Origin: IMCC26256 sp046074845
GTDB lineage: Bacteria > Actinomycetota > Acidimicrobiia > IMCC26256
DNA length: 64,000 nt
Direction of reading: 5' to 3'
Assembly (NCBI GenBank): GCA_046074845.1
Contig: JBJTOY010000062.1
Location: 3,550-67,549, forward strand
This document shows, in pieces, positions 15,914-23,891 of this stretch. Below the pieces are notes generated by a model. The model saw only the letters and a program-made list of their open reading frames with translations, did not search any database and was not told the DNA's origin. The position numbers and the translations under genes were made by a program. Position 1 is the first letter of the stretch. Each line of letters opens with the position of its first letter.

Positions 15914-16651
15914 ATGCCCATCGAGCCGCCCGTCGCGATCGACCCGATCGAACCGATCGACGCCACCCGCCCGAGTTCCCCGCCCGGATCGGACCCCGCC
16001 CCACCGACCCGCCCGCCGGCGACCGGCGTGCCGTGGTCGGAGCGGTTCCATGCGTACCGCCACGACCCGAGGTTCCTCGCGGGCGCCCTCGGGCTCATCG
16101 CGCTCCTCGCGGCCCTCGTCTGGGTCCGTCTGGGCGCGCCCCACGGCGGACCCGAGGACCGTTCGGGCCTCCTGGCCCGCGCCGATCGAGCGGCGGCGCA
16201 CGCGCGTGCATCCGCCACGACGCGGGAGATCGTCGCCCAGGTCGCCGGCGCGGTGACGTCCCCGGGTCTGGTCCGCCTGCGGGAGGGCGATCGGGTGGCC
16301 GACGCGATCGCGGCGGCGGGCGGGGCGAGGGCGGACGCCGACCTCGACGCGGTCGCGCTCGCGGCGCGGGTCGCCGACGGTGAGCGGATCCTCGTCCCGG
16401 TGCGGGGTGCCGCGCCGCCGGCGCTCGGTTCCGATCCGGCGAGCGACGATGCGCCCGACGGACCGGTCCACCTCAACACGGCCACGGCCGAGGAACTCGA
16501 GACCCTGCCCGGGATCGGGCCGTCGCTCGCGGCGGCGATCCTGCGGGAGCGCCAGGCCCGCGGGGGATTCCGATCGGTCGCCGACCTCGACGCGGTCCGT
16601 GGGATCGGGACGGCGCGGCTCGCCGAGCTCACGCCGCTCGTCGCGCTGTGA
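15914..16651 (+). CDS. comEA: ComEA-type DNA-binding competence protein
   Basis: ComEA binds double-stranded DNA at the outer face of the membrane during natural transformation. The 245-residue protein has a Pro-rich N-terminal tail and one membrane helix (FLAGALGLIALLAALVWV, about 56-75). A SLBB-type domain (VAGAVTSPGLVRLREGDRVA) follows, and then two helix-hairpin-helix motifs (VHLNTATAEELETLPGIG and FRSVADLDAVRGIG) at the C-terminus. ATG 15914 follows GAGGGAGGG (15903-15911). The leader is about 130 nt if TACGAT at 15774-15779 is its -10 box. It overlaps comEC by one base. Confidence 0.92.
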   Translation: MPIEPPVAIDPIEPIDATRPSSPPGSDPAPPTRPPATGVPWSERFHAYRHDPRFLAGALGLIALLAALVWVRLGAPHGGPEDRSGLLARADRAAAHARASATTREIVAQVAGAVTSPGLVRLREGDRVADAIAAAGGARADADLDAVALAARVADGERILVPVRGAAPPALGSDPASDDAPDGPVHLNTATAEELETLPGIGPSLAAAILRERQARGGFRSVADLDAVRGIGTARLAELTPLVAL

Positions 16652-18129
16652 TGGTGCGCGCGACGCCCGCGCTCCTCCTCGCTGCGGTGGTGCTCGGCGT
16701 CCTGGCCGGCGAGCGGTCGAGTGCCGGACCCCGGACCCCGGTGCTCATCGCCCTCCTGCTCGTCGCGGCCGGCGGTGTGCTCGTCCTGAACGGTCGGCGT
16801 CGTACCGCCGGCGCCGCGGTGCTCCTCGGCCTCGCGGCCCTCGCCGCCGGAGCCTCGGTCCGCGCCCTCGACGGCCTGGATCGGAACCCGTTGCAGGGAC
16901 CGGTCGCCGACCGTGCCCGGGGCACCCTCGCCGGCTCGGTGGTGGGGGACCCGGTCGCCGCCCCGTGGCGCGTCACGGTCACGGTGCGGGCGGAGACGTG
17001 GACGGCCGAGCGCGGCCCGCCGCGCGCGGCCGGCGGCCGCTCGGTCCTCGTCGTCGCGTCGGCGGGTGATACGTCGCGGTTGCGCGCGCTCGTCGCCGGG
17101 GACCGGGTGGCGGTCCGGGGGCGGCTCGGCCCGCTCGACGGGTACGACGCCCGTCTGCGCTGGCGCCACCTCGTCGCGCGCCTCGACGACGGGCACCTCG
17201 AGGACCTCGCACCGCCCCGCGCCCCGGGCTTGCGCGCGGCCAACGGCATCCGCACCCTCGTGGCCCGGGGTGGGGCCGGCCTGCCGGCGCGCGAGCGCGG
17301 GCTCCTCGCGGCGTTCCTGCTCGGTGATGAGCGCGCGATCCCGGACGGGACCGTCGCGACGTTCCGCGCCGCGGGCATGAGCCACCTCCTCGTCGTCAGC
17401 GGCGCGAACGTCGCCGCGGTCCTCGCCCTCATCGGTCCGATCACCCGCCGCGCACCGTTGTTCCTCCGGTGCCTCGCCGGGATCGCCGTCCTCGCGCTGT
17501 TCGGAGCGGCCACGCGGTGGGAACCGTCGGTGCTGCGTGCGGTCGCGATGGCCTCGGTCGGGCTGGTCGGTGCGGTCCTGGGCCGCCCGGTCCGTGGCGC
17601 GCGCGTGCTCGCGCTCGCGGTCTCAGCCTTGGTGCTGCTCGACCCGCTCCTCCTGCACTCGGTCGGGTTCCGCCTGTCATGCGCGGCCACCGGCGGCATC
17701 GCGTTCCTCGCGGCGCCGATCGCACGCCGGCTGCCCGGGCCCCGACCGGTCCGGGAGACCATCGCGGTCACGACCGCGGCGCAGGCGGGAGTGGCCCCGG
17801 TCCTGGTCGGGACCTTCGGCACGATCCCGCTCGTCGCGATCCCGGCGAACCTCGTCGCCGCGCCGCTCGTGGTGCCGATCACCGTGTGGGGGATCGGGGC
17901 GGGCCTCATCGGCGGGCTCCTCGGCGGTGCACCGGCGCGCCTGGGTCAGGTGCCGACGCTCGTCGCGCTCCGGATCGTCGAGGGTGTGGCCGCGCTCGGG
18001 GCACGACACCCGGGATCGCTCGACGCGCGGGGGCTCACGCTCGGAGTCGGGATCACGGCGGCGGTCGCCGGTGCATGGGTCGGGTTCGGCGCGCTGCGGT
18101 CCGGGATCGGCGTCCGGGGCCGGCGGTAG
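16651..18129 (+). CDS. comEC: ComEC/Rec2 DNA-uptake channel protein, without nuclease domain
   Basis: ComEC forms the inner-membrane pore for single-stranded DNA uptake. The 492-residue product has N-terminal membrane helices and an OB-like segment (ARGTLAGSVVGDPVAAPWRV). The competence core includes RGLLAAFLLGDERAIPDGTV, RAAGMSHLLVVSGANVAAVL and LLLHSVGFRLSCAATGGIAF, followed by several membrane helices. It stops there. The C-terminal metallo-beta-lactamase (nuclease-like) domain of longer ComEC proteins is missing, and no separate ORF supplies it. Such short forms are known in actinobacteria. The start is coupled to comEA (TGATG). Confidence 0.9.
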   Translation: MVRATPALLLAAVVLGVLAGERSSAGPRTPVLIALLLVAAGGVLVLNGRRRTAGAAVLLGLAALAAGASVRALDGLDRNPLQGPVADRARGTLAGSVVGDPVAAPWRVTVTVRAETWTAERGPPRAAGGRSVLVVASAGDTSRLRALVAGDRVAVRGRLGPLDGYDARLRWRHLVARLDDGHLEDLAPPRAPGLRAANGIRTLVARGGAGLPARERGLLAAFLLGDERAIPDGTVATFRAAGMSHLLVVSGANVAAVLALIGPITRRAPLFLRCLAGIAVLALFGAATRWEPSVLRAVAMASVGLVGAVLGRPVRGARVLALAVSALVLLDPLLLHSVGFRLSCAATGGIAFLAAPIARRLPGPRPVRETIAVTTAAQAGVAPVLVGTFGTIPLVAIPANLVAAPLVVPITVWGIGAGLIGGLLGGAPARLGQVPTLVALRIVEGVAALGARHPGSLDARGLTLGVGITAAVAGAWVGFGALRSGIGVRGRR

Positions 18130-18132
18130 GGT
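18127..18132 (+). promoter_or_regulatory. -10 box TAGGGT overlapping the comEC stop codon
   Basis: The hexamer includes the comEC stop TAG and lies 7 nt before ATG 18140, so the next gene may have its own leaderless start. Confidence 0.45.
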
Positions 18133-18139
18133 CGCCCCG

Positions 18140-18739
18140 ATGTCGCCGGCGCCCGCACCCCCGCACCGCACCCCGCGGGTGGTCGCGCGACTCGGGGAGG
18201 CCGGCGCGGATCCCGCCACCGTCCGCGCCGCCGTCGACGCCGGCGCTGCGATGGTCGAGATCCCGTTCGAGGTCCTCGTCGCCGGCCCTCCGCCGGCCGG
18301 GGTCCCCTGCATCGTTGCGGTCGAGGACGCCGAGGCCGCCGTCGCAGCGATCGAGCGAGGCGCCGCCGGGCTGCGGGTGGACGCGACCGGTCCGGCGCGC
18401 GACGAGCTCGTCGCACTGGCGGCCGAGTGCGGGCTCGAGGCCCACGTCCCGATCGGACGGGGGCTCTCCGACGCTGTGTGCATCGACGTGGGGGAGCTCG
18501 ATCCTGACGCGGCCGATGACCTGCTCGGTCGCCTCGCCGCCCTCGCCGATCTCGCCGCCGCGGGTCGCGCCGTGGTCGCGTCGATCGCCGCAGTGGGCCC
18601 GGATGCCACGGCGACGCTCGCCGCGCTGGCAACCGAGCGGGGCGCGACGGTGCTGCGGGTGGTCGACGTGGCATCCGCGGTCCGTGCGGCGGCCGTGCTC
18701 GCGACCATCGGCGGGGTGGACGCGGGACGGCCGCGGTGA
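18140..18739 (+). CDS. Conserved-looking protein of unknown function (possible TIM-barrel fragment)
   Basis: This 199-residue protein is rich in Ala, Val and Asp and alternates strands and helices: ATVRAAVDAGAAMVEIPFEV, VPCIVAVEDAEAAVAAIERG, GLEAHVPIGRGLSDAVCIDV, GATVLRVVDVASAVRAAAVL. That rhythm resembles half to three quarters of a TIM barrel, and the last segment recalls the end of dihydropteroate-synthase-like barrels. I do not recognise a signature, so no function is assigned. It overlaps the holA start by 4 nt, linking it to holA expression. Confidence 0.6.
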   Translation: MSPAPAPPHRTPRVVARLGEAGADPATVRAAVDAGAAMVEIPFEVLVAGPPPAGVPCIVAVEDAEAAVAAIERGAAGLRVDATGPARDELVALAAECGLEAHVPIGRGLSDAVCIDVGELDPDAADDLLGRLAALADLAAAGRAVVASIAAVGPDATATLAALATERGATVLRVVDVASAVRAAAVLATIGGVDAGRPR

Positions 18740-19779
18740 GCCTCTACGCGGTCAAGGGTTCGGATCCGGTGCTCCGGTCACGAGCCCTGGCCGAACTGCT
18801 CGACGAACTCCTCGCCGGCGACGACCGGAGCCTCGCGGTCGAGGACCTCACGGTCCCCGGTCGGGGTGACGACGGCGGCGGTGCCGAGGGGCGCGAGGCG
18901 ATCGTGGCCGCTGCGGTGGGAGCGGCTCAGAGCCCGCCGTTCATGACGGCCCGCCGGATCGTGCTGCTGCGCGACTACGAGCACCTCACGACGGACGAGG
19001 CGGCACCGCTGCTGGCCTACCTCGCCGATCCGCTCGATTCCACCGACCTCGTCCTGGTCGCGGGTGGGGGCGGCCGCGTCGTGAAGGGGCTCACGGATGC
19101 GATCAAGCACGGTCGGACGGTGGGCCCGGACTCCGAGAAGACCCTCGACGTGCTCCAGACCTCGCTCGCGGCCGCGGGCGTCGAACTCGACGGCCGCGCA
19201 TCCGCGCTCGTCACCGACCACCTCGGGGAGGACGCCGGTCGCGTCGGCGCGCTCGTCGAGGTCCTCGCCGCAACCTACGGCGAGGGGATGCGCCTCGGGG
19301 TCGAGGAGGTGGAGCCGTACCTCGGTGAGGCCGGATCGGTGCCCGCGTACACCCTCACCAACGCGATCGAGCAGGGGGACACGGCCGGGGCGCTGGCGAT
19401 CCTGGACCGACTCCTCACGGTGACGAGTCCGCGCCAACCCAAACCGATGCATCCGCTGCAGGTACTCGGGCTGCTCACGGCGCGCTACCGACGACTCCTG
19501 CGCCTCGACGACCCGGCGATCACGACCGCGGCCCAGGCCCACGCGGCGCTCGGGGGCAAGGGTTCGACCTTCCCCACCAAGAAGGCAGTCGAGGCGGTGC
19601 GGGGTCTGGGCTCCGACGGTCTGCGACGGGCGGTCGCGCTGCTGCACCGGGCCGACCTCGAGATGAAGGGCGCCAGCGCGCTCGACCCGCGGACCTCGAT
19701 CGAGGTGCTCGTGGCCCGTCTCGCCGACCTCTCGGCACGTTCGCGGCACGGCGGCCGCGGGGGTGGCGGCAGGCGCTAG
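18736..19779 (+). CDS. holA: DNA polymerase III subunit delta
   Basis: The delta subunit is the clamp-loader wrench that opens the beta sliding clamp. The 347-residue protein has the expected order: N-terminal LYAVKGSDPVLRSRALAELL, then RRIVLLRDYEHLTTDEAAPL and LVLVAGGGG. A helical C-terminal collar follows with AYTLTNAIEQGDTAGALAIL, MHPLQVLGLLTARYRRLLRL and a late DLEMKGASALDPRTSIEVLV. It starts at GTG 18736 inside the previous gene. Its TAG stop shares the CTAG tetramer with the rpsT stop on the other strand. Confidence 0.93.
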   Translation: MSLYAVKGSDPVLRSRALAELLDELLAGDDRSLAVEDLTVPGRGDDGGGAEGREAIVAAAVGAAQSPPFMTARRIVLLRDYEHLTTDEAAPLLAYLADPLDSTDLVLVAGGGGRVVKGLTDAIKHGRTVGPDSEKTLDVLQTSLAAAGVELDGRASALVTDHLGEDAGRVGALVEVLAATYGEGMRLGVEEVEPYLGEAGSVPAYTLTNAIEQGDTAGALAILDRLLTVTSPRQPKPMHPLQVLGLLTARYRRLLRLDDPAITTAAQAHAALGGKGSTFPTKKAVEAVRGLGSDGLRRAVALLHRADLEMKGASALDPRTSIEVLVARLADLSARSRHGGRGGGGRR

Positions 19780-20039
19780 GAGGCCTGCTTCGCCGCAGCC
19801 CGCATGAGGCGGGAGGTGCGACGGGCGGCGGCGTTCTTGTGGATCACGCCCTTGCGCCCGGCCTTGTCGAGGCGCTTCTGGGCGGCCTTGACGGCCTCCG
19901 GCGCGGTCTCGGCACCCTCGGCGACGGCGGTGCGAGCGGTCTTCACCCGGGTACGCAGCTCGGAGCGCACGCCCTTGTTCCGGACGCGACGCGCCTCGTT
20001 CTGGCGGTTGCGCTTCTTCTGGCTCGCGATGTTCGCCAT
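19776..20039 (-). CDS. rpsT: 30S ribosomal protein S20
   Basis: S20 is a helical protein that binds 16S rRNA early in small-subunit assembly. The 87-residue basic protein begins MANIASQKKRNRQNEARRVR and contains IHKNAAARRTSRLMRA, both family hallmarks. The mRNA leader is about 35-40 nt if TAACCT (20082-20087, minus strand) is the -10 box. It converges with holA, overlapping it by four bases, and diverges from lepA. Confidence 0.97.
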   Translation of the reverse strand: MANIASQKKRNRQNEARRVRNKGVRSELRTRVKTARTAVAEGAETAPEAVKAAQKRLDKAGRKGVIHKNAAARRTSRLMRAAAKQAS

Positions 20040-20081
20040 GGTTGCCTGGATCGCTCTCTGGTCTGCGTGCGGGGCCTGCGG

Positions 20082-20087
20082 AGGTTA
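20082..20087 (-). promoter_or_regulatory. -10 box TAACCT of rpsT
   Basis: On the minus strand TAACCT lies 42 nt before the rpsT ATG, so this transcript has a leader, unlike its neighbours. Confidence 0.45.
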
Positions 20088-20194
20088 GCAGGGGGTCCGC
20101 CGAGCGCGCCCCTCCGGGTCCCGGCGGGCCCGCGGCGGCCCCGGCGAGCGGGTGAGGTTCCCCGAGGCGGGGGTCCAGCGGCGAGAATGCGGCG

Positions 20195-21979
20195 GTGACC
20201 CCGCTCGAGCAGCTGCGCTGCCTCAGCATCATCGCCCACATCGACCACGGCAAGAGCACCCTCGCCGATCGGTTCCTCGAGATCACCGGGGCCGTCGACG
20301 CCCGGGACATGCGGGCCCAGTACCTCGACTCGATGGACATCGAGCGTGAACGGGGCATCACGATCAAGGCCCAGAACGTGCGCCTCGACTGGCGGGGCCA
20401 CGTCATCAACATCGTCGACACGCCGGGCCACGTCGACTTCGGGTACGAGGTGTCGCGCAGCCTCGCGGCGTGCGAGGGGGTGATCCTGCTCGTCGATGCG
20501 AGCCAGGGGATCGAGGCCCAGACGCTCGCCAACTGCTACCTGGCGCTCGAGCACGACCTCACGATCGTCGCCGCGATGAACAAGATCGACCTGCCCGCGG
20601 CGGAGCCCGATCGAATCGCCGGCGAGATCGAGCGGGTGCTCGGGATCCCGGGCGCCGAGGTGCTGCGCATCTCGGCGAAGACCGGTGAGGGCGTCCCCGA
20701 ACTGCTCGACGCGGTCATCGAGCGCATCCCGCCGCCGGTCGGCGACGCCGAGGCGGCGCTGCAGGCGCTCATCTTCGACTCGTACTACGACGCCTACCGC
20801 GGGGTGATCTCGTCGGTGCGGGTGTTCAACGGCCACCTCGACTCGGGGGCGCGGCTGCGCTACGTGCAGACCAACGCGCCGCACATCGCTGAGGAGGTCG
20901 GGGTGCGCCTGCCCGTCCCGACGCCGGTCGCCTCGCTCGGTCCCGGCGAGGTCGGGTACCTCATTACCGGCATCAAGGACGTCGGCCAGGCCCGGGTCGG
21001 CGAGACCGTGACCAACGCGGGTGACCCGGCCTCCGCGCTCGAGGGCTACCTCGAGCCCAAGCCGATGGTGTTCTGCGGTCTGTACCCGGTCGATGGCGAC
21101 GAGTACGCCGAACTGCGTGAGTCGCTCGAGAAGTTGCGGCTCAACGACTCCTCCTTCACCTACGAACCGGAGACATCGGGTGCGCTCGGCTTCGGGTTCC
21201 GATGCGGCTTCCTCGGGCTCCTGCACATGGAGATCGTCCGGGAACGACTCGAGCGCGAGTACAACCTCTCGCTCGTGGCCACGTCCCCGAACGTGGAGTA
21301 CCGGGCGAACATGGTCGACGGGTCGGTGCGCATCGTGGACAACCCGTCGGCGATGCCGACGTCGAACGAGGTCGAGAGCATCGAGGAGCCCTACGTCGGC
21401 ACCACGATCCTCACGCCGACCGAGTACGTCGGCCCGATCATGGAACTGTGTCAGCAGCGCCGCGGCGAGATGAAGAAGATGGAGTACCTCTCGGAGGAGC
21501 GCGTCGAACTGCAGTATGACCTCCCGCTCGGCGAGGTGGTCATGGACTTCTTCGATCACCTCAAGTCCCGGACGAAGGGGTACGCGAGCCTCGACTACGA
21601 GCCGGCCGGCTACCGGCGCTCGCAGCTCGCCAAGGTCGACATCCTCCTCAACGGGACGCCCGTGGATGCGTTCTCGTCGATCGTGCACCGTGAGCGCGCC
21701 TACGACTACGGCCGGCGGATGACGGAGAAGTTGCGTGAGCTCATCCCGCGTCAGCTCTTCGACGTGCCGATCCAGGCCGCGATCGGTGGCCGGGTGATCG
21801 CCCGTGAGACGGTGAAGGCGAAGCGCAAGGACGTCCTCGCGAAGTGCTACGGCGGTGACATCAGCCGCAAGCGCAAGCTGCTCGAGAAGCAGAAGGAGGG
21901 CAAGAAGCGCATGAAGCAGATCGGACGGGTCGAGGTCCCCCAAGAGGCGTTCGTGGCGGCTCTCCGCCTCGACGACTGA
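20195..21979 (+). CDS. lepA: Elongation factor 4 (LepA)
   Basis: EF4 is a ribosome-associated GTPase that acts in initiation and on stalled or back-translocated ribosomes. The 594-residue protein has all GTPase motifs: AHIDHGKSTLADRFLE (G1), RGITIKAQ (G2), DTPGHVDF (G3), MNKIDL (G4), ISAKTGEG (G5). Family-specific parts include GALGFGFRCGFLGLLHMEIV and the C-terminal KRKLLEKQKEGKKRMKQIG. It starts with GTG 20195, 6 nt after GAGAAT. In this window hemW is separated from lepA by three genes. Confidence 0.97.
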   Translation: MTPLEQLRCLSIIAHIDHGKSTLADRFLEITGAVDARDMRAQYLDSMDIERERGITIKAQNVRLDWRGHVINIVDTPGHVDFGYEVSRSLAACEGVILLVDASQGIEAQTLANCYLALEHDLTIVAAMNKIDLPAAEPDRIAGEIERVLGIPGAEVLRISAKTGEGVPELLDAVIERIPPPVGDAEAALQALIFDSYYDAYRGVISSVRVFNGHLDSGARLRYVQTNAPHIAEEVGVRLPVPTPVASLGPGEVGYLITGIKDVGQARVGETVTNAGDPASALEGYLEPKPMVFCGLYPVDGDEYAELRESLEKLRLNDSSFTYEPETSGALGFGFRCGFLGLLHMEIVRERLEREYNLSLVATSPNVEYRANMVDGSVRIVDNPSAMPTSNEVESIEEPYVGTTILTPTEYVGPIMELCQQRRGEMKKMEYLSEERVELQYDLPLGEVVMDFFDHLKSRTKGYASLDYEPAGYRRSQLAKVDILLNGTPVDAFSSIVHRERAYDYGRRMTEKLRELIPRQLFDVPIQAAIGGRVIARETVKAKRKDVLAKCYGGDISRKRKLLEKQKEGKKRMKQIGRVEVPQEAFVAALRLDD

Positions 21980-22010
21980 TCCGACCACCGATCCGGCGCC
22001 CGACCCCGCG

Positions 22011-22029
22011 GGGCCCGACGGCGGGGCCC
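22011..22029. terminator. Possible weak hairpin between convergent lepA and the acyl-CoA dehydrogenase
   Basis: Two GGGCCC copies 7 nt apart can pair (22011-22016 with 22024-22029). The surrounding run of G and C allows other pairings, so this is a weak call. Confidence 0.3.
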
Positions 22030-22041
22030 GGGGCGGCGGGC

Positions 22042-23181
22042 TCAGACGTCCCGGGGCAGGCCGAGCACGCGCTCGCCGAGGATGGACCGCTGCACCTCGC
22101 TCGTCCCGCCGCCGATGGTGAGTGCCGGGGAGTACAGGAACCCGTAGGCCCACATGGGATCGGGATCGCCGAGCGGCCCGTGCGTCGCGAGGAGCCCGTC
22201 GCTCCCCGCGAGTTCGAGCGCGAGTTGCATCACGTGCTGGCCGTGCTCGTCGGCGAGGGCCTTGCGGGCGCTCGCCTCGGGTCCGGGCTCGAGCCCGCGC
22301 AGCACCGCGGCGACACTGCGCAGGCGGATGTAGCGCAGCACCTCGCCCTCGATGTGGACCCGTGCGATCCGCTGTCGCAGCACCGGGTCGTCGATCCCGC
22401 CGTGTTCGCGCACGATGCGCACGAGATCGCCCGCGGTCGGGCCACGGCCCCAGAGGGCCCCCTCACCCGAGAGCGACACCCGTTCGTTGCCGAGGGTGAC
22501 CTTGGCGAGCCGCCAGCCGTCGTGGACCTCGCCGACCACGTTGGCGGCGGGGACGCGCACGTCGGTCAGGAACACCTCGTTGAACTCGTGCGTGCCGGTC
22601 ATCTGCACGAGGGGTCGGACCTCGACGCCGGGCGAGGTCATGTCGAGCACGAAGTAGGTGATGCCCCGGTGCACGTCGGCGTCCGGATCGGTGCGGGCGA
22701 GCAGGATGCCCCACCGGGCGAAGTGCCCGATCGTCGTCCAGACCTTCTGCCCGTTCACCACGAACTCGTCCCCGTCGCGCACCGCCGTCGTGCGCAGGGA
22801 GGCGAGGTCCGAACCGGCACCGGGCTCGCTGAACAACTGGCACCAGAGTTCGGATCCGTCGAGCAGGCCCGGCAGCCAGCGCTCGTGCTGCTCGGGCGTC
22901 CCGGCGACGAGCAGGGTCGGTCCGGCCCAGCCGATCCCGATCGGGTTCATCGGGCGGGGGGCGCGCGCCGCCCGCAACTCCTCGTCGATCGCGAGTTGGG
23001 CCGCCGGCGACGCCGCGCGCCCCCAGGGCTCGGGCCAGTGGGGTGCGACGTACCCGGCGGCGGCCATGCGGCGGTTCCAGTCGGGCGGGAAGGCGCCGTC
23101 CGGCGCCACCTCGGCGAGCAGCGCCCGGACCTCGGCCCGGGCCGCGATGGCCTCGGGGGCCTCGGTGTGGGTCGCCGCCAT
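22042..23181 (-). CDS. Acyl-CoA dehydrogenase family protein
   Basis: These FAD enzymes introduce a 2,3-double bond in acyl-CoA thioesters and pass electrons to ETF. The 379-residue protein has ELWCQLFSEPGAGSDLASLR and VNGQKVWTTIGHFARWGILL in the middle beta domain. Its C-terminal helical domain ends GGGTSEVQRSILGERVLGLP. I cannot place the catalytic base with confidence, and substrate chain length is not predictable. It resembles the FadE paralogues abundant in actinobacteria. ATG 23181 lies 7 nt after a TAGGTT box, so the mRNA is probably leaderless. It is divergent from the ECF sigma gene. Confidence 0.9.
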   Translation of the reverse strand: MAATHTEAPEAIAARAEVRALLAEVAPDGAFPPDWNRRMAAAGYVAPHWPEPWGRAASPAAQLAIDEELRAARAPRPMNPIGIGWAGPTLLVAGTPEQHERWLPGLLDGSELWCQLFSEPGAGSDLASLRTTAVRDGDEFVVNGQKVWTTIGHFARWGILLARTDPDADVHRGITYFVLDMTSPGVEVRPLVQMTGTHEFNEVFLTDVRVPAANVVGEVHDGWRLAKVTLGNERVSLSGEGALWGRGPTAGDLVRIVREHGGIDDPVLRQRIARVHIEGEVLRYIRLRSVAAVLRGLEPGPEASARKALADEHGQHVMQLALELAGSDGLLATHGPLGDPDPMWAYGFLYSPALTIGGGTSEVQRSILGERVLGLPRDV

Positions 23182-23188
23182 GTCCCCG

Positions 23189-23194
23189 AACCTA
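23189..23194 (-). promoter_or_regulatory. -10 box TAGGTT before the acyl-CoA dehydrogenase
   Basis: On the minus strand TAGGTT is 7 nt from ATG 23181. The same hexamer starts uppS (39612). Confidence 0.5.
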
Positions 23195-23309
23195 GGCCAC
23201 GCCCCGGTGGGCGGGCTCGGTGGGCGGGCTCGGTGTCGGGACCCGCACGGAATGGCCGTCCATGGTCGGGAGTGATCCGGAGTCCCACTCCGCCCCGTAG
23301 GCAACACTG

Positions 23310-23891
23310 ATGCGCATCGAAGATCTCCGAGAGGCCAGCGACGCCAAACTCGTCGTGGCGATCGGTCGGTACAGCCAGGAAGCCCTGGCCGAGGCCTACC
23401 GCCGCCACGGCGGAGCCGCGTTCGGCCTCGCACAGCGCCTCGTGGGCGATCGGTCGATGGCCGAGGAGGTCGTCCAGGAGGTCTTCCTCCGGCTCTGGAA
23501 CGACCCCGACAAGTTCGACCCGGACCGGGGCACCCTGCGCTCCTACCTGCTGGCCCAGACCCACGGGCGCTCCGTCGACCTCATCCGGTCGGAGAGTTCG
23601 CGGCGTCGGCGCGAGGAGCGCGAGGCGCGACTGAACGCCGAGTCCGGCTACGACCTCGAGCGCGAGGTCATCGACATGGCGGTCGGCGACCAGATCAGGG
23701 TCGCTCTGGCAACCCTGGCCGACGGCGAACGCGAGGCGATCGAACTCGCGTACTTCGGCGGCCACACCTACCGGGAGGTCGCAGCGATGCTCGGCCAGCC
23801 CGAGGGCACGATCAAGAGCCGGATCCGTTCCGGGCTGACGCGGCTGCGTTCGGCCCTCGTGGAGACGGGGGTGGTCGGCAGTGGCGCGTGA
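23310..23891 (+). CDS. ECF-type RNA polymerase sigma factor (SigK-like)
   Basis: This is a 193-residue group 4 sigma factor. Region 2 reads AEEVVQEVFLRLWNDPDKFD and LRSYLLAQTHGRSVDLIRSE. Region 4 reads LADGEREAIELAYFGGHTYR, then EVAAMLGQPEGTIKSRIRSG. The regions are joined by a short charged linker. The next gene overlaps by 11 bases and encodes an RskA-like anti-sigma factor, the usual two-gene unit. The promoter it recognises, possibly its own, is not evident; the 50 nt before ATG 23310 contain no TANNNT box at leaderless spacing. Confidence 0.93.
   Translation: MRIEDLREASDAKLVVAIGRYSQEALAEAYRRHGGAAFGLAQRLVGDRSMAEEVVQEVFLRLWNDPDKFDPDRGTLRSYLLAQTHGRSVDLIRSESSRRRREEREARLNAESGYDLEREVIDMAVGDQIRVALATLADGEREAIELAYFGGHTYREVAAMLGQPEGTIKSRIRSGLTRLRSALVETGVVGSGA

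Noticed and set aside
15936..15965. Repeated ATCGA/GATCGA steps at the start of comEA, which look like a short tandem repeat
   Set aside because: They encode a Pro/Ile/Asp-rich linker inside the ORF and are not regular enough to be a DNA repeat element.
23262..23309. Possible autoregulated ECF promoter before the sigma gene (GGAGTC and CGTAGG-like elements)
   Set aside because: The spacing and bases do not match a specific ECF consensus well enough to call. It was left out of the feature list.
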